From Kineothrix sp. MB12-C1 (GTDB lineage Bacteria; Bacillota; Clostridia; Lachnospirales; Lachnospiraceae): a DNA stretch of 64,000 nucleotides. Shown here piece by piece: positions 7,630-16,343 of this stretch. The stretch covers positions 2,666,001-2,730,000 of the forward strand of contig NZ_CP132957.1 in NCBI RefSeq assembly GCF_030863805.1, given 5' to 3'. A program made the translations under genes and the position numbers. Positions within the stretch are counted from its first letter, which is position 1, and every line of letters starts with the position of its first letter. The notes below the pieces were generated by a model. It ran no database searches. It saw nothing but the letters and a program-made list of their open reading frames with translations, and was not told where the DNA came from.

Positions 7630-9372
7630 ATGGATTTATTGAAACGAGTATCAAAAATTTTAACGAATAGACAAAGAAAATTGCTGTTGCTTCTGCTTTT
7701 CATGATGCTGATCGGTGCGGGACTCGAAACGGTAGGAACCTCTTTGCTCATTCCCTTTATTACGGTGGCGATGGATCCAAATAGTATTGTGGAAAATGAT
7801 TACCTGAAGTACTTTTATGATTTATTCCATCTAAACGATGCGAACGGTTTTCTCATTATGCTGGCCATCGTACTCATCATTGTCTTTTTTATAAAAAATA
7901 TCTATTTGTATTTTATGTATTATGCGCAGTACCGTTTTATTTATAACGGACAGTTCAACACATCCAGAAACCTATTTAAGGATTACGTAAGGCGTCCCTA
8001 TGAATTTTATTTAGATGCCAGTACGCCGGTACTTATGCGCCATATTATGAGCGATGTAAATGGTTCTTATAATCTTTTGCTTACCTTTTTGCAGTTATTC
8101 ACGGAATTATTTATTTTTACAGCCCTGCTGATTCTGGCACTGGCAATCAGCCCGGCTATGACGATTATCATATGTGGAGTTCTGGGTATCATTTTATTGT
8201 TGAATAAAAAGGTATTGGGCCCCGTCCTTCGGAGATTCGGGCATGAGGTACAGACCAATAGTGCTCTTACTACGAAGTGGATCATGCAGGCAGTAAATGG
8301 TATGAAGGAAACGAAGGTACTGAATAAGGAGCGCTATTTTGTGGAGCAGTATGAGAAAAGTGCCTCCAGACTTAATACGATTCAGAAACGGCAAAATTCC
8401 ATGCAGAATATTCCGAGGCTTACGATAGAAACGGTATGTATGGCAGGAATTCTTGCAATTGTAGCTGTTTTTCTGGCAGTGGGAAATAATATCAGCGAGA
8501 TGATCAAGCAGGTGGGTATGCTGGCGGCAGTTGCTATTAAGCTTATGCCTAGTGCGAACAAACTTTCTACTTATATAAATAACATCGCTTATTACGAACC
8601 TTCTTTAAAGGCAGTGGAGGATATCATTATCCGCAGCCATGAGAAAGATGTGAATACAGATGTCCTTTTCCTAAAAGAGGAAGAAATTGTTCCGATGGGC
8701 TTTACGAAGGAAGTGAAGCTGGAGGATATTACTTACGCGTATCCGAATACGGAACTGAATATTTTGGAAAATGCAGGTGTTACCATTCCTATCGGGAAAT
8801 CGGTGGGATTTATTGGTCCTTCCGGTGCCGGAAAGTCTACTACAGTGGATATTCTCCTGGGATTGTTACAACCGCAGAAGGGACAAGTTACCGTAGACGG
8901 CGTGGATATCAGAACGAATTATCCCGGCTGGTATGCGAAAATAGGCTATGTTCCCCAGATGATCTTCATGCTGGATGATACGATAAGAAATAATGTGGCA
9001 TATGGTGTGGATACGGAAGATATCGATGAAGAACAAGTGTGGTACGCATTGAAAGAGGCGCAGATGGATGAATTCGTAAGAGGACTTCCGGAAGGCCTCG
9101 ATACAAGCATTGGCGAGCGAGGAGTACGTATATCCGGAGGACAAAGACAGCGCCTTGGCATTGCCAGAGCTTTATATACGTCACCTGAGATTATGATCTT
9201 CGATGAAGCGACTTCGGCACTCGATAACGATACAGAGCAGGCGATCATGGAGGCGATCGAACGGCTGCATGGCAAGAAGACACTTGTGATTATCGCACAT
9301 CGTCTCACGACGATTGAGAAATGTGACTCCGTATACCGGGTGGAGAACCAGATATTCAAAAAGGAGCGATGA
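7630..9372 (+). CDS. ABC transporter, fused membrane and ATPase domains (PglK/MsbA-like flippase)
   Basis: A 580-residue half-transporter. The first ~320 residues hold about six membrane helices; the ATPase domain has a Walker A motif GPSGAGKSTT near residue 397, signature ISGGQRQRLGIARAL near 501, Walker B with IMIFDEATSALD, and an H-loop in IIAHRLTT. The family exports lipids or lipid-linked sugars; in glycan loci the best-known member, PglK of Campylobacter, flips lipid-linked oligosaccharide. Flippase function is inferred from context. It shares strong similarity with the protein at 39618-41375, including the membrane domain motif KE-KVLN(K/R)E near the coupling region. Spacing to the preceding GT2 gene is 18 bases. 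Confidence 0.9.
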   Translation: MDLLKRVSKILTNRQRKLLLLLLFMMLIGAGLETVGTSLLIPFITVAMDPNSIVENDYLKYFYDLFHLNDANGFLIMLAIVLIIVFFIKNIYLYFMYYAQYRFIYNGQFNTSRNLFKDYVRRPYEFYLDASTPVLMRHIMSDVNGSYNLLLTFLQLFTELFIFTALLILALAISPAMTIIICGVLGIILLLNKKVLGPVLRRFGHEVQTNSALTTKWIMQAVNGMKETKVLNKERYFVEQYEKSASRLNTIQKRQNSMQNIPRLTIETVCMAGILAIVAVFLAVGNNISEMIKQVGMLAAVAIKLMPSANKLSTYINNIAYYEPSLKAVEDIIIRSHEKDVNTDVLFLKEEEIVPMGFTKEVKLEDITYAYPNTELNILENAGVTIPIGKSVGFIGPSGAGKSTTVDILLGLLQPQKGQVTVDGVDIRTNYPGWYAKIGYVPQMIFMLDDTIRNNVAYGVDTEDIDEEQVWYALKEAQMDEFVRGLPEGLDTSIGERGVRISGGQRQRLGIARALYTSPEIMIFDEATSALDNDTEQAIMEAIERLHGKKTLVIIAHRLTTIEKCDSVYRVENQIFKKER

Positions 9373-9396
9373 TGCAGGGGAGGAAAACGAAGTAAG

Positions 9397-10113
9397 ATGA
9401 GTGAATATAGCGATAAAAATAGCAATAGCGATAGCAATAGCAATAACAACGGTAGATTACAGTTGCCGAATGTGACATTAGCGGCGATGACAAGCGTTAA
9501 AGTGAAGGAAACGGTAAAGGCACTTGCCTATAGTATGAAGGATATCGATTTCGGTGAAGTGGTGCTGATTAGTCATAGAAAGCCCTTTTTCTTACCGAAG
9601 GGAATTACTTACAAGCATATCGACAAGTTAAAGACCATCGATCACTTCAATTACAATATGATTTATAAGATTCATGAATACATCGATACTGAATTTATGC
9701 TTCTCGTGCATTATGATGGCTTCGTGGTGAATCCGGATATGTGGCGGGATGAATTCCTGGATTACGATTATATCGGTTCACCGTTCCCTCTTCCGAAGGA
9801 TGATTTTTCTTACAGGGACGTGAACGGTAGTATTTGCCGGGTAGGGAACAGCGTATCCATCAGGAGTAAAAGGCTGTTGGAGTTTCCTGAAAAGACGAAT
9901 ATCCCATTTGAAGCAGATCATGGTTTCTTTAACGAGGATGGATTCATTTGCTGTAAGAATAAGCACTTGTTCGAGGCAGCAGGGATGAAATATGCGCCCT
10001 TGGAAGTTGCTAGATATTTCGGACACGAATCCATGATACCTGAAGTTGCGGGAATCCGCCCTTTCGTTTTCCACAAGTGGGCAGGGACGAATGCGGAATA
10101 TCCAAGGTTTTAA
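9397..10113 (+). CDS. DUF5672 family protein, probable glycosyltransferase
   Basis: A 238-residue protein resembling DUF5672 family members, which accompany glycosyltransferases. Visible family-like segments include LPNVTLAAMTSVKVKETVKAL, then FMLLVHYDGFVVNPDMW and YDYIGSPFPLP, and NEDGFICCKNK. No membrane segment is seen. The biochemical role of the family is not established as far as I know; a GT-A-like sugar transferase is plausible because of the acidic segments and the neighbours. The first ~18 residues are a low-complexity Ser/Asn/Asp stretch encoded by a hexanucleotide repeat (9409-9450), after which the conserved part starts near LPNVTLAAM. It sits 24 bases after the ABC transporter and 15 before the GT17 gene. 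Confidence 0.7.
   Translation: MSEYSDKNSNSDSNSNNNGRLQLPNVTLAAMTSVKVKETVKALAYSMKDIDFGEVVLISHRKPFFLPKGITYKHIDKLKTIDHFNYNMIYKIHEYIDTEFMLLVHYDGFVVNPDMWRDEFLDYDYIGSPFPLPKDDFSYRDVNGSICRVGNSVSIRSKRLLEFPEKTNIPFEADHGFFNEDGFICCKNKHLFEAAGMKYAPLEVARYFGHESMIPEVAGIRPFVFHKWAGTNAEYPRF
9409..9450 (+). repeat. Hexanucleotide repeat inside the DUF5672 gene
   Basis: Seven consecutive hexamers close to AGCRAT (AGCGAT, AAAAAT, AGCAAT, AGCGAT, AGCAAT, AGCAAT, AACAAC) encode an N-terminal Ser-Asn/Asp tract. The unit is a multiple of three, so gain or loss of copies would change length but not frame. Confidence 0.8.
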
Positions 10114-10128
10114 AAAGGAGAAGAATTT

Positions 10129-11004
10129 ATGGTTTATGATAGTTTTCAGTTTTTTAACGAATTGGATATTTTACTGCTTCGTATGCATATTCTGAATGAT
10201 GTGGTGGATAAGTTCGTTATCAGTGAATCCACAGTTACCTTTTCTGGGGACAAAAAGCCTTTGTTTTATGAAGAAAATAAGGAAATGTTCAAGGCGTTTG
10301 AACACAAGATTATTCATAATGTAGTCGATGATACACCTATGGACTGCGATGCATTTACGCGCGATCATCATCAAAAGTGTGCGGTAGCGAGGGGATTAGC
10401 GGGATGTAAGCCCGATGATATCGTTATTTTCAGCGATGTGGATGAGATTCCCAATCCTGAGACATTGAAAACGCTTATTCCGAAGGTGGAAAATGGGAAA
10501 ATCTATATGCTGGCGCAGCGCCTCTTCTACTGTTATCTGGATATGGAAGAGGTGTCAGGCCGGCTTCTTTCTGTAACGGGAGAATTCGAAGGCGTGGAGA
10601 AGCCGATGTGGCTCGGTACCAAAGTGTGTCGTTATGAAATGCTCAGCCACTATACGACGGAAGAACTGCGTAATAAAGAACAGAAAGCGATTGGAGTCAG
10701 GGTCCCTGATGGCGGTTGGCATTTCAGTTATATGGGCGGCGGTAAGAATCAATCGGTAGAAGAGCGGGTGAAATATAAAATAAAAAGTGCGGCACATCAA
10801 GAGTACAATAACCGCTCTACCTTATCCAAAGTGAGAAAAAATATTAAAAACCGCCAGGATATTTTCGGCAGAGACGCACAGATAGTAAAGGTGAAAATCG
10901 ATGAGACTTTCCCGGCGTACTTGCGGGAAAATATCGATAAATATCAGTATTTACTTTATAAAGAACCTAAGTGGTATGATAACCTGACTATAAAGAAAAG
11001 GTAA
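10129..11004 (+). CDS. Glycosyltransferase family 17-like protein
   Basis: A 291-residue protein with the hallmarks of GT17, the family of beta-1,4-mannosyl-glycoprotein beta-1,4-N-acetylglucosaminyltransferase (MGAT3) and bacterial relatives. The N-terminus reads MVYDSFQFFNELDILLLR; then come VISESTVTFSG and the acidic motif SDVDEIPNP (D103-V-D105-E106), which probably binds metal and donor; later GGWHFSYMGG. There is no signal peptide. Likely role: transfer of a GlcNAc-type sugar within the cytoplasm; the actual sugar and acceptor are unknown. The stop codon lies within the first of two 35-base direct repeats (10995-11029 and 11135-11169). Confidence 0.82.
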   Translation: MVYDSFQFFNELDILLLRMHILNDVVDKFVISESTVTFSGDKKPLFYEENKEMFKAFEHKIIHNVVDDTPMDCDAFTRDHHQKCAVARGLAGCKPDDIVIFSDVDEIPNPETLKTLIPKVENGKIYMLAQRLFYCYLDMEEVSGRLLSVTGEFEGVEKPMWLGTKVCRYEMLSHYTTEELRNKEQKAIGVRVPDGGWHFSYMGGGKNQSVEERVKYKIKSAAHQEYNNRSTLSKVRKNIKNRQDIFGRDAQIVKVKIDETFPAYLRENIDKYQYLLYKEPKWYDNLTIKKR

Positions 11005-11169
11005 CTATCCAGCAGGTCTGCGCATTTACTGCGCTGACCGTAAGAAAATGTGGAACAGCAAGTGAAAATCCCATCACCGAAGGTGATTTTAATGGATTTT
11101 CGCATGTAGCTGCGAAGGTACTGAGTAGTTACATGAAAAGGTAACCATCCAGCAGGTCTGCGCATTTAC
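10995..11169 (+). repeat. 35-base direct repeats flanking a hairpin-rich spacer
   Basis: Bases 10995-11029 and 11135-11169 are the same except for one T/C difference. The first copy contains the last codons and stop of the GT17 gene; the second lies 20 bases before the next start. The 105-base spacer has a hairpin at 11064-11101 (8-bp outer stem, 6-bp inner stem ATCACC/GGTGAT) and a small one at 11100-11115. The first repeat also pairs with spacer bases (11015-11039, GGTC/GACC and GCGCA/TGCGC). The stretch looks like a small insertion with duplication, or a structured intergenic RNA. Confidence 0.7.
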
Positions 11170-11188
11170 AAGAAAGGTATGATTCTGA

Positions 11189-12049
11189 ATGAAAAAAACG
11201 GATAATTTTTTCCTCATTCATAACTTTAATACGGTTCCGGAGACGCTTCTATCGTATTGTGAAGATTATCTCATCGTGGATGCTTCGACGGATGAAGGCA
11301 TAAAGAGACAACTAAAGGAAATGGGATATTCTCGAGGGGGCTCCTATATTCATGTGGATAACACCGGGCATAATATTACGACCTACTTCGAGTATTTCGC
11401 AGAACATTATGAACAGTTGCCGGAGGTCATTTGTCTTTGCAAAGGAAACATGCTGGGACGCCATCTTTCGGAGGAATATTTCCGCAGAGTTTATGATAAT
11501 AAATATTTCACCTACCTGTATGAAGACAAGGATAGCAGAGAAAAGTTTTCTAAAGTGCCAGATGGAGAAAATAAAAAAGCCGGGATAAGCAGTATATCCA
11601 GTCTTGTAACGGAGAGCCAATATATCGAAGAGAATACTTCCTGGTATGTGGATTCCCCTAACCATCCCCATAGATACTTCGATAATTTTGACGATTTATT
11701 AAGCTTTATTTATAAAGATCCTGTGATTCCCAGATATTGTTTATTTTCACCGGGGGCTTGTTATATCGTAAGGCGGGAGCAGATAAAGAAACATAGCCCG
11801 TCTTTTTATCGTAATTTGAATAAAATTATGAATTATGGGTTGAATCCTAATTTTCCATCCGAAGCCCATATGGTGGAGCGTATGCTTCCCGTTATCTTTG
11901 AGGCGGCCTATGAGGAAAATAAATGGATAAATGATGAAGCTGCTTTCGATAAGAAATTATTGGAGCGCTTGGAAATCATAAAGAAAAAGGATGAGTGGAA
12001 CAGCAAACGTTTTAAAAGATTGCGGAAGCTCATTGGCCGGCAATCATAA
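11189..12049 (+). CDS. DUF3431-like protein, probable glycosyltransferase-associated
   Basis: A 286-residue soluble protein. The region GGSYIHVDNTGHNITTYFEYF, followed by LPEVICLCKGNMLGRH, resembles the DUF3431 pattern of a nearby Gly-His/Asn signature, a 'household' segment and a hydrophobic strand ending near a His. The later segment YCLFSPGACYIVRREQI resembles the strand and specificity region of GT-A-like proteins. I do not know a proven activity for this family. It stands alone between two gaps (184 bases before, containing the direct repeats; 65 bases after) and starts with ATG 11189 preceded by AAGAAAGG. Its place among GT17, DUF5672 and GT11-like genes argues for a role in side-chain assembly, which is inference. 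Confidence 0.5.
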   Translation: MKKTDNFFLIHNFNTVPETLLSYCEDYLIVDASTDEGIKRQLKEMGYSRGGSYIHVDNTGHNITTYFEYFAEHYEQLPEVICLCKGNMLGRHLSEEYFRRVYDNKYFTYLYEDKDSREKFSKVPDGENKKAGISSISSLVTESQYIEENTSWYVDSPNHPHRYFDNFDDLLSFIYKDPVIPRYCLFSPGACYIVRREQIKKHSPSFYRNLNKIMNYGLNPNFPSEAHMVERMLPVIFEAAYEENKWINDEAAFDKKLLERLEIIKKKDEWNSKRFKRLRKLIGRQS

Positions 12050-12114
12050 ACTAAGAACGCTCAGAAAAGGAAATAAGGGTAGAATCATAGAGTAGGGATA
12101 GAAGGTAATAGCGC

Positions 12115-13137
12115 ATGATTGGAACAGAATTTTTGAAAGGACAGGGGCTCGGTAATCAGCTATTTTGTTATATATCAGCCAGATGTATTGCCAAAGACTT
12201 GGGCTGTGAATTCGGAACAGCAGGGCAGGAACAGCTTGCAGTAAATATCCACAGCAAAAAGGGCATGTATTTTATGGATATGGATTTGGGAAGTCCTATT
12301 GTGAATGTGGATGATTTCCACATTTATAAAGAGGCTGAAGAGCGTCTATATCTGAAGAATTGTGTCCACGATATGGTATATGGATGTTATGTGGCAGGAT
12401 CAGACGAGAAGCTGTATCATATAAAAGATAATACTCTTATCTATGGCAACCTTCAGGCACAGCGGTATTTTCTTGCTCACAAGGAGGATATTAAGCAATG
12501 GCTGCGAGTGAAGGAGGAATACGATTCCTACGAGTTCACCAGGGACAACCTGTGCATAATGAATGTGCGCGGCGGCGAATATGTGGATAACCGCTCTCTT
12601 TTTTTAAGAAGAAGCTATTGGTTGAATGCCATGAAACATATGAAAAGCATTCGAAGCGATATGGAATTCATGATCGTCACGGATGATTTAGAAGCGGCGG
12701 GAAGGCTCCTGCCGGGTATACCTGCGTATCATTTTGATTTGGCAGGGGATTATGTAACGATTAAAAATGCTAAATATCTAGTTTTGTCCAACTCTACCTT
12801 TGCTTTCTTTCCTGCTTTCACGAGTGAGACTGCGATGAAAATTATAGCTCCTAAATATTGGGCGAGGCATAATGTGTCGGACGGCTATTGGGCCAGCGAG
12901 CAGAATATCTACGAGGAGTTTATGTATTTGGATCGAAAAGGAAAGCTTTTTACGGCGGAAGAATGCCGCGAGGAGCTGGAGGAATATAAACGCCGGAGGT
13001 GGACTCTGATGCGGACTGTGAAGTATGAGGATTCAGCGGTCAGACGACAGGCCGGGAAAGATAAATTCCTTTATTGGTGGGATAAGGTAAGGAATAAAAT
13101 ATACAGAATTCATAAAGCAGAAATAGCGAAGGATTAG
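12115..13137 (+). CDS. Divergent GT11-like glycosyltransferase
   Basis: A 340-residue protein whose N-terminus, LKGQGLGNQLFCYISARCIA, matches the GT11 Gly-Asn-Gln loop. The donor-binding motif is altered: NVRGGEYVDN occupies the place of HxRRGDY, so the usual His and one Arg are absent. A C-terminal NSTFAFFPAF segment matches the GT11 NSSFSWWGA block. It is probably a sugar transferase of the GT11/O-fucosyltransferase superfamily with a different donor or mechanism. The last ~60 residues are basic and may contact the membrane. It ends one base before the GTG start of the next gene, so the two are likely coupled. Confidence 0.65.
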   Translation: MIGTEFLKGQGLGNQLFCYISARCIAKDLGCEFGTAGQEQLAVNIHSKKGMYFMDMDLGSPIVNVDDFHIYKEAEERLYLKNCVHDMVYGCYVAGSDEKLYHIKDNTLIYGNLQAQRYFLAHKEDIKQWLRVKEEYDSYEFTRDNLCIMNVRGGEYVDNRSLFLRRSYWLNAMKHMKSIRSDMEFMIVTDDLEAAGRLLPGIPAYHFDLAGDYVTIKNAKYLVLSNSTFAFFPAFTSETAMKIIAPKYWARHNVSDGYWASEQNIYEEFMYLDRKGKLFTAEECREELEEYKRRRWTLMRTVKYEDSAVRRQAGKDKFLYWWDKVRNKIYRIHKAEIAKD

Positions 13138-13138
13138 T

Positions 13139-14839
13139 GTGAAAGACATGGCCATTACTATGAAAGAACGACTGCAACAATTAGCAGGAATATGCAGAAG
13201 AAACAGATTAGTGCTTGCGATAGCGCTGCTTTCTGTTTTCCTTATATATTCCCCGCACTTGCAGAAAGGAATTCTCACAGGCTCTGATGCGCCCTTTCAT
13301 CTTTCCAGAATGGAGAGTTTGGCGGCAGAATTAGAAAATGGAACTTTTCCGGTAAAGGTACATTCAATGCTTAGCTATGGTTATGGATATGGAGTAGGTT
13401 TTTTTTATCAGAACCATTTGCTGTATATTCCTGCATTCTTACAGTTTTTGGGGCTTTCGTTAGAAGTTTCCTTTAAGATATTCGCTGCAATGATGATAGC
13501 GGCTACATATGGATTGACGTTTTATGGAGCGTTGCGCATAACAGAGGATCGCTATTGCGCCACGCTGGCGGCGGTCGCGTTCTTGTTTTCCGGTCAGTTG
13601 TTAAGCAGTTATTACCAGGCTTTTACTCTCGGTAGTTCTCTTGGTATGATTTTTATTCCCCTTGCCATTGCAGGAATGATAGAATTTTTGATGAAAGATA
13701 AACCGCCGGTAATGCTGGCGATCGGCTTTTTAGGTTTGGCATGTACCCATTTAATTTCGGCATACATGACATTTTTTGTATGTGCAGTTCTGCTTTTAGC
13801 ATATGGTAAGAAGATGGTTCAAACTCCAAAAAAGCTACTGCAGCTACTGCTGGCGGTCAGCATCGTTTTAGGGCTTTCCCTTTCTTTTTGGCTACCCATG
13901 TGGGAACAGTTCAGGCAGCAGATATATAAAGTGTCAACTCCTTGGACGACACCGGAAGAGCATATAGTGACATTTTGGGGACTTTTTGGTTATGATAGCT
14001 TCGGATGGCTATTTATGATATATCTATTTGTTTCAGGAGTATTGATCTTTTCTAGAAGAAAGACGATTACAAATGCTAAACTGCTCATTACTTTATTTTT
14101 TATCGCGATAGGAATTATAGCTACTCAACTTATCAAAAGCTTTTGGATTATAGCTAAGCCGGTAGCAGGAATGCTTCAATTTCCAAGACGGCTCGTTGCT
14201 GTGGGAGTAGTGGTTGTTATTTTCATGGCGGTTTTACTTATAAGTCAATGGAAAATTGAAGGGCAGCAAAAGAAAATCTTCCTGATTATAAATGTCAGTA
14301 TCGTTATGTTATATGCGGGCTTAAGTTCCATAGGGAATCTGAGGACGGAGAGGGAAGACTTTACAGACAGAGTTCTATATAATGAAATTGCAGGAATTGG
14401 AGCAGGGGAAGAATGGCTTCCCATAGAGACCACAAGGGAAATGATGAATGCCCCTAATACGGCAACGGCGAACGATGGAACAATTGTTAATGGAAAGAAA
14501 GTAAGTGGTAAATTTACTTTTAAGGCAGATTTATCAAAGGAGTACTATGATATACCTTTTATATGGTACCGCGGATACAAAGCGGTCAGCAATAAGGGGG
14601 ATGTATTTGAGATAGATAAGAATCCAGAAACCTCAATGGTGAGGGTATACGTAGAAGAAAGCAATTATTCTGGAGAGGAAGAGGTCACTGTGTGGTATAA
14701 TGGCACAAAAATACAGAAACTTGCTTATGTTTCCAATATCATGGCGATATTTGGTCTGATTAGTGTGATTCTATTACGACCTTGGATGAGTAAGAAATGG
14801 AGGGAGAAAAGTGAAAAAAGTCATAGGTTGGTTGGATAA
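13139..14839 (+). CDS. Large polytopic membrane protein, GT-C/YfhO-like ('6-pyruvoyl-tetrahydropterin synthase-related' type)
   Basis: A 566-residue protein with about ten membrane helices and a C-terminal extracytoplasmic part (about residues 415-535) before a last helix. The first loop has an acidic motif in SDAPFHLSRMESL, as in GT-C transferases, whose first outside loop carries catalytic Asp/Glu. It resembles the membrane proteins named after a PTPS-related domain; YfhO-type lipid-linked sugar transferases are the closest functional idea. Likely role: moving a sugar from a polyprenyl-phosphate donor outside the membrane. I used the GTG at 13139, one base after the preceding stop; ATG 13148 is possible. 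It overlaps the next gene by 29 bases. Confidence 0.6.
   Translation: MKDMAITMKERLQQLAGICRRNRLVLAIALLSVFLIYSPHLQKGILTGSDAPFHLSRMESLAAELENGTFPVKVHSMLSYGYGYGVGFFYQNHLLYIPAFLQFLGLSLEVSFKIFAAMMIAATYGLTFYGALRITEDRYCATLAAVAFLFSGQLLSSYYQAFTLGSSLGMIFIPLAIAGMIEFLMKDKPPVMLAIGFLGLACTHLISAYMTFFVCAVLLLAYGKKMVQTPKKLLQLLLAVSIVLGLSLSFWLPMWEQFRQQIYKVSTPWTTPEEHIVTFWGLFGYDSFGWLFMIYLFVSGVLIFSRRKTITNAKLLITLFFIAIGIIATQLIKSFWIIAKPVAGMLQFPRRLVAVGVVVVIFMAVLLISQWKIEGQQKKIFLIINVSIVMLYAGLSSIGNLRTEREDFTDRVLYNEIAGIGAGEEWLPIETTREMMNAPNTATANDGTIVNGKKVSGKFTFKADLSKEYYDIPFIWYRGYKAVSNKGDVFEIDKNPETSMVRVYVEESNYSGEEEVTVWYNGTKIQKLAYVSNIMAIFGLISVILLRPWMSKKWREKSEKSHRLVG
14799..14803 (+). promoter_or_regulatory. Ribosome binding site supporting a GTG start
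   Basis: GGAGG lies 7 bases before GTG 14811, inside the end of the preceding gene, and supports the use of this non-ATG start. Confidence 0.7.
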
Positions 14840-16307
14840 TAAAAAAATAGCTGTATTATCAATTATCTTTTTTACTATAAGTACCATACCCGTTTTGTAT
14901 TTAGCTAAATATGCGCGTCCGAGCGGTGACGATTATGGCTACAGTGTTCTGACCCGTGCAGCATGGGTGGAGACTCATTCTTTGATAGAGGTAATAAAGG
15001 CTGCGTGTAAGACTGTGCAGCAGATGTATATCGGATGGAATGGGGATTGGTTCACTACTTTTTTATTTTCTTTGATGCCGGAAGTTTTTGTTACTTATAG
15101 CTTTGTAATCGTGCCTTATATTATGGTAGGCGCTTTGATTCTGGGAACCAGTGTATTTCTTTATGATGCTCTGGTTAAGATTGTTGGAATCGGTTGGGAG
15201 TATGCGGCGATTTTTGCTTCACTTCTATTGTTTGCTTCTATACAGTTCATTCCCAGTACGGCTATCGGAATGTATTGGTATGTGGGAGCCACGCATTATA
15301 TTATTCCTCATATGCTGGCACTTTTCGCTCTCGCTTTCGGCTTTCGGTTTTATCGGACAGACAGAAAAAGAGAGATTGCTTATGCAACTCTTTGCATGTT
15401 TGCAGTAGGAGGCAGCAGTTTCTTTTCTTCGCTTTTGGTGTTTATGATTTATGGAGTTTTGATGATACTATTTTTCCGCAAAAAAAAGAATATTTTGCTT
15501 TTAATCCTTCCTTTTGCGGTAGGTGTGATTGGCTTTATTATTCAGTGTATCGCTCCGGGTAATAAGGTCCGTGCAGGAGAAAGCTTTGGTTTTCATATAT
15601 CGGATGCTTTTCTGACGGTATGGAATTCATTGTATAGCGGATGGACGACGATATGGAGCTATTTGGAAGAAAAGACGTTTATTTTTGTCTTGCTGTTCCT
15701 GTGTGCAGTATTCGGCTGGCAGGCGCTCTTAGAGAGGAAGAGCAGTTTTCGTTTCCGATATCCGTTATTATTCGTCATTTTCATGTATGGTATTTACAGC
15801 GCAATGTGGGCACCGGCCATATATTCGGCGGTGGATGTTTCTTTAGGTCCGGCAACGATTGTATACTTCACATTCCTTCTGACTTCGCTTTTTTCAATAT
15901 TATATGTGGAGGGATGGCTGATAGAATTGCTCAGGGAGAAAGGGAAGAATGCAAGGATAGGGCGGATATTCTTAGAAGAAAGCGAGTACCGGAATAAGGT
16001 GGCAGTTCCTCTTATCGTAATAGGGATACTCATTACAGTAGTAAACTTGAATTGGTTTGGAAATAGTACGGATAAAAGAGTATATGACTATGTGAGTAGT
16101 GGTCAGGCGGAGGACTTTAAGAGACAAATAGAGTCTCATATGGAAATCCTATTGGACGATTCCATCAAGGAAGCTTATTTGACACCAATTAATGATAACC
16201 AGGGTCCCCTGATGCATATGCCGGTCACGGAGGACCCGGAGGAATTTACAAATCGTGTGGTAAGGGATTTTTATCGCAAGGATAAAGTGGTTATGGTGGT
16301 ACCGTAG
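14811..16307 (+). CDS. DUF6056-like membrane protein, probable GT-C glycosyltransferase
   Basis: A 498-residue membrane protein with about eleven helices. The first outside loop has ARPSGDDYGYSV, an Asp-Asp-Tyr motif, followed by GWNGDWFTTFLFS; later IAPGNKVRAG. These three segments are what I associate with DUF6056 and related GT-C-like proteins. The likely activity is sugar transfer from a lipid carrier on the outer face of the membrane, inferred from topology and motif position. The GTG start is supported by GGAGG at 14799. The C-terminus (about residues 425-498) is soluble. It follows the YfhO-like gene with a 29-base overlap and is followed by another membrane protein, forming a trio. 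Confidence 0.65.
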   Translation: MKKVIGWLDNKKIAVLSIIFFTISTIPVLYLAKYARPSGDDYGYSVLTRAAWVETHSLIEVIKAACKTVQQMYIGWNGDWFTTFLFSLMPEVFVTYSFVIVPYIMVGALILGTSVFLYDALVKIVGIGWEYAAIFASLLLFASIQFIPSTAIGMYWYVGATHYIIPHMLALFALAFGFRFYRTDRKREIAYATLCMFAVGGSSFFSSLLVFMIYGVLMILFFRKKKNILLLILPFAVGVIGFIIQCIAPGNKVRAGESFGFHISDAFLTVWNSLYSGWTTIWSYLEEKTFIFVLLFLCAVFGWQALLERKSSFRFRYPLLFVIFMYGIYSAMWAPAIYSAVDVSLGPATIVYFTFLLTSLFSILYVEGWLIELLREKGKNARIGRIFLEESEYRNKVAVPLIVIGILITVVNLNWFGNSTDKRVYDYVSSGQAEDFKRQIESHMEILLDDSIKEAYLTPINDNQGPLMHMPVTEDPEEFTNRVVRDFYRKDKVVMVVP

Positions 16308-16343
16308 GGTTGATACTTACAAAAGAGAAGGGGATAAAGGTTC

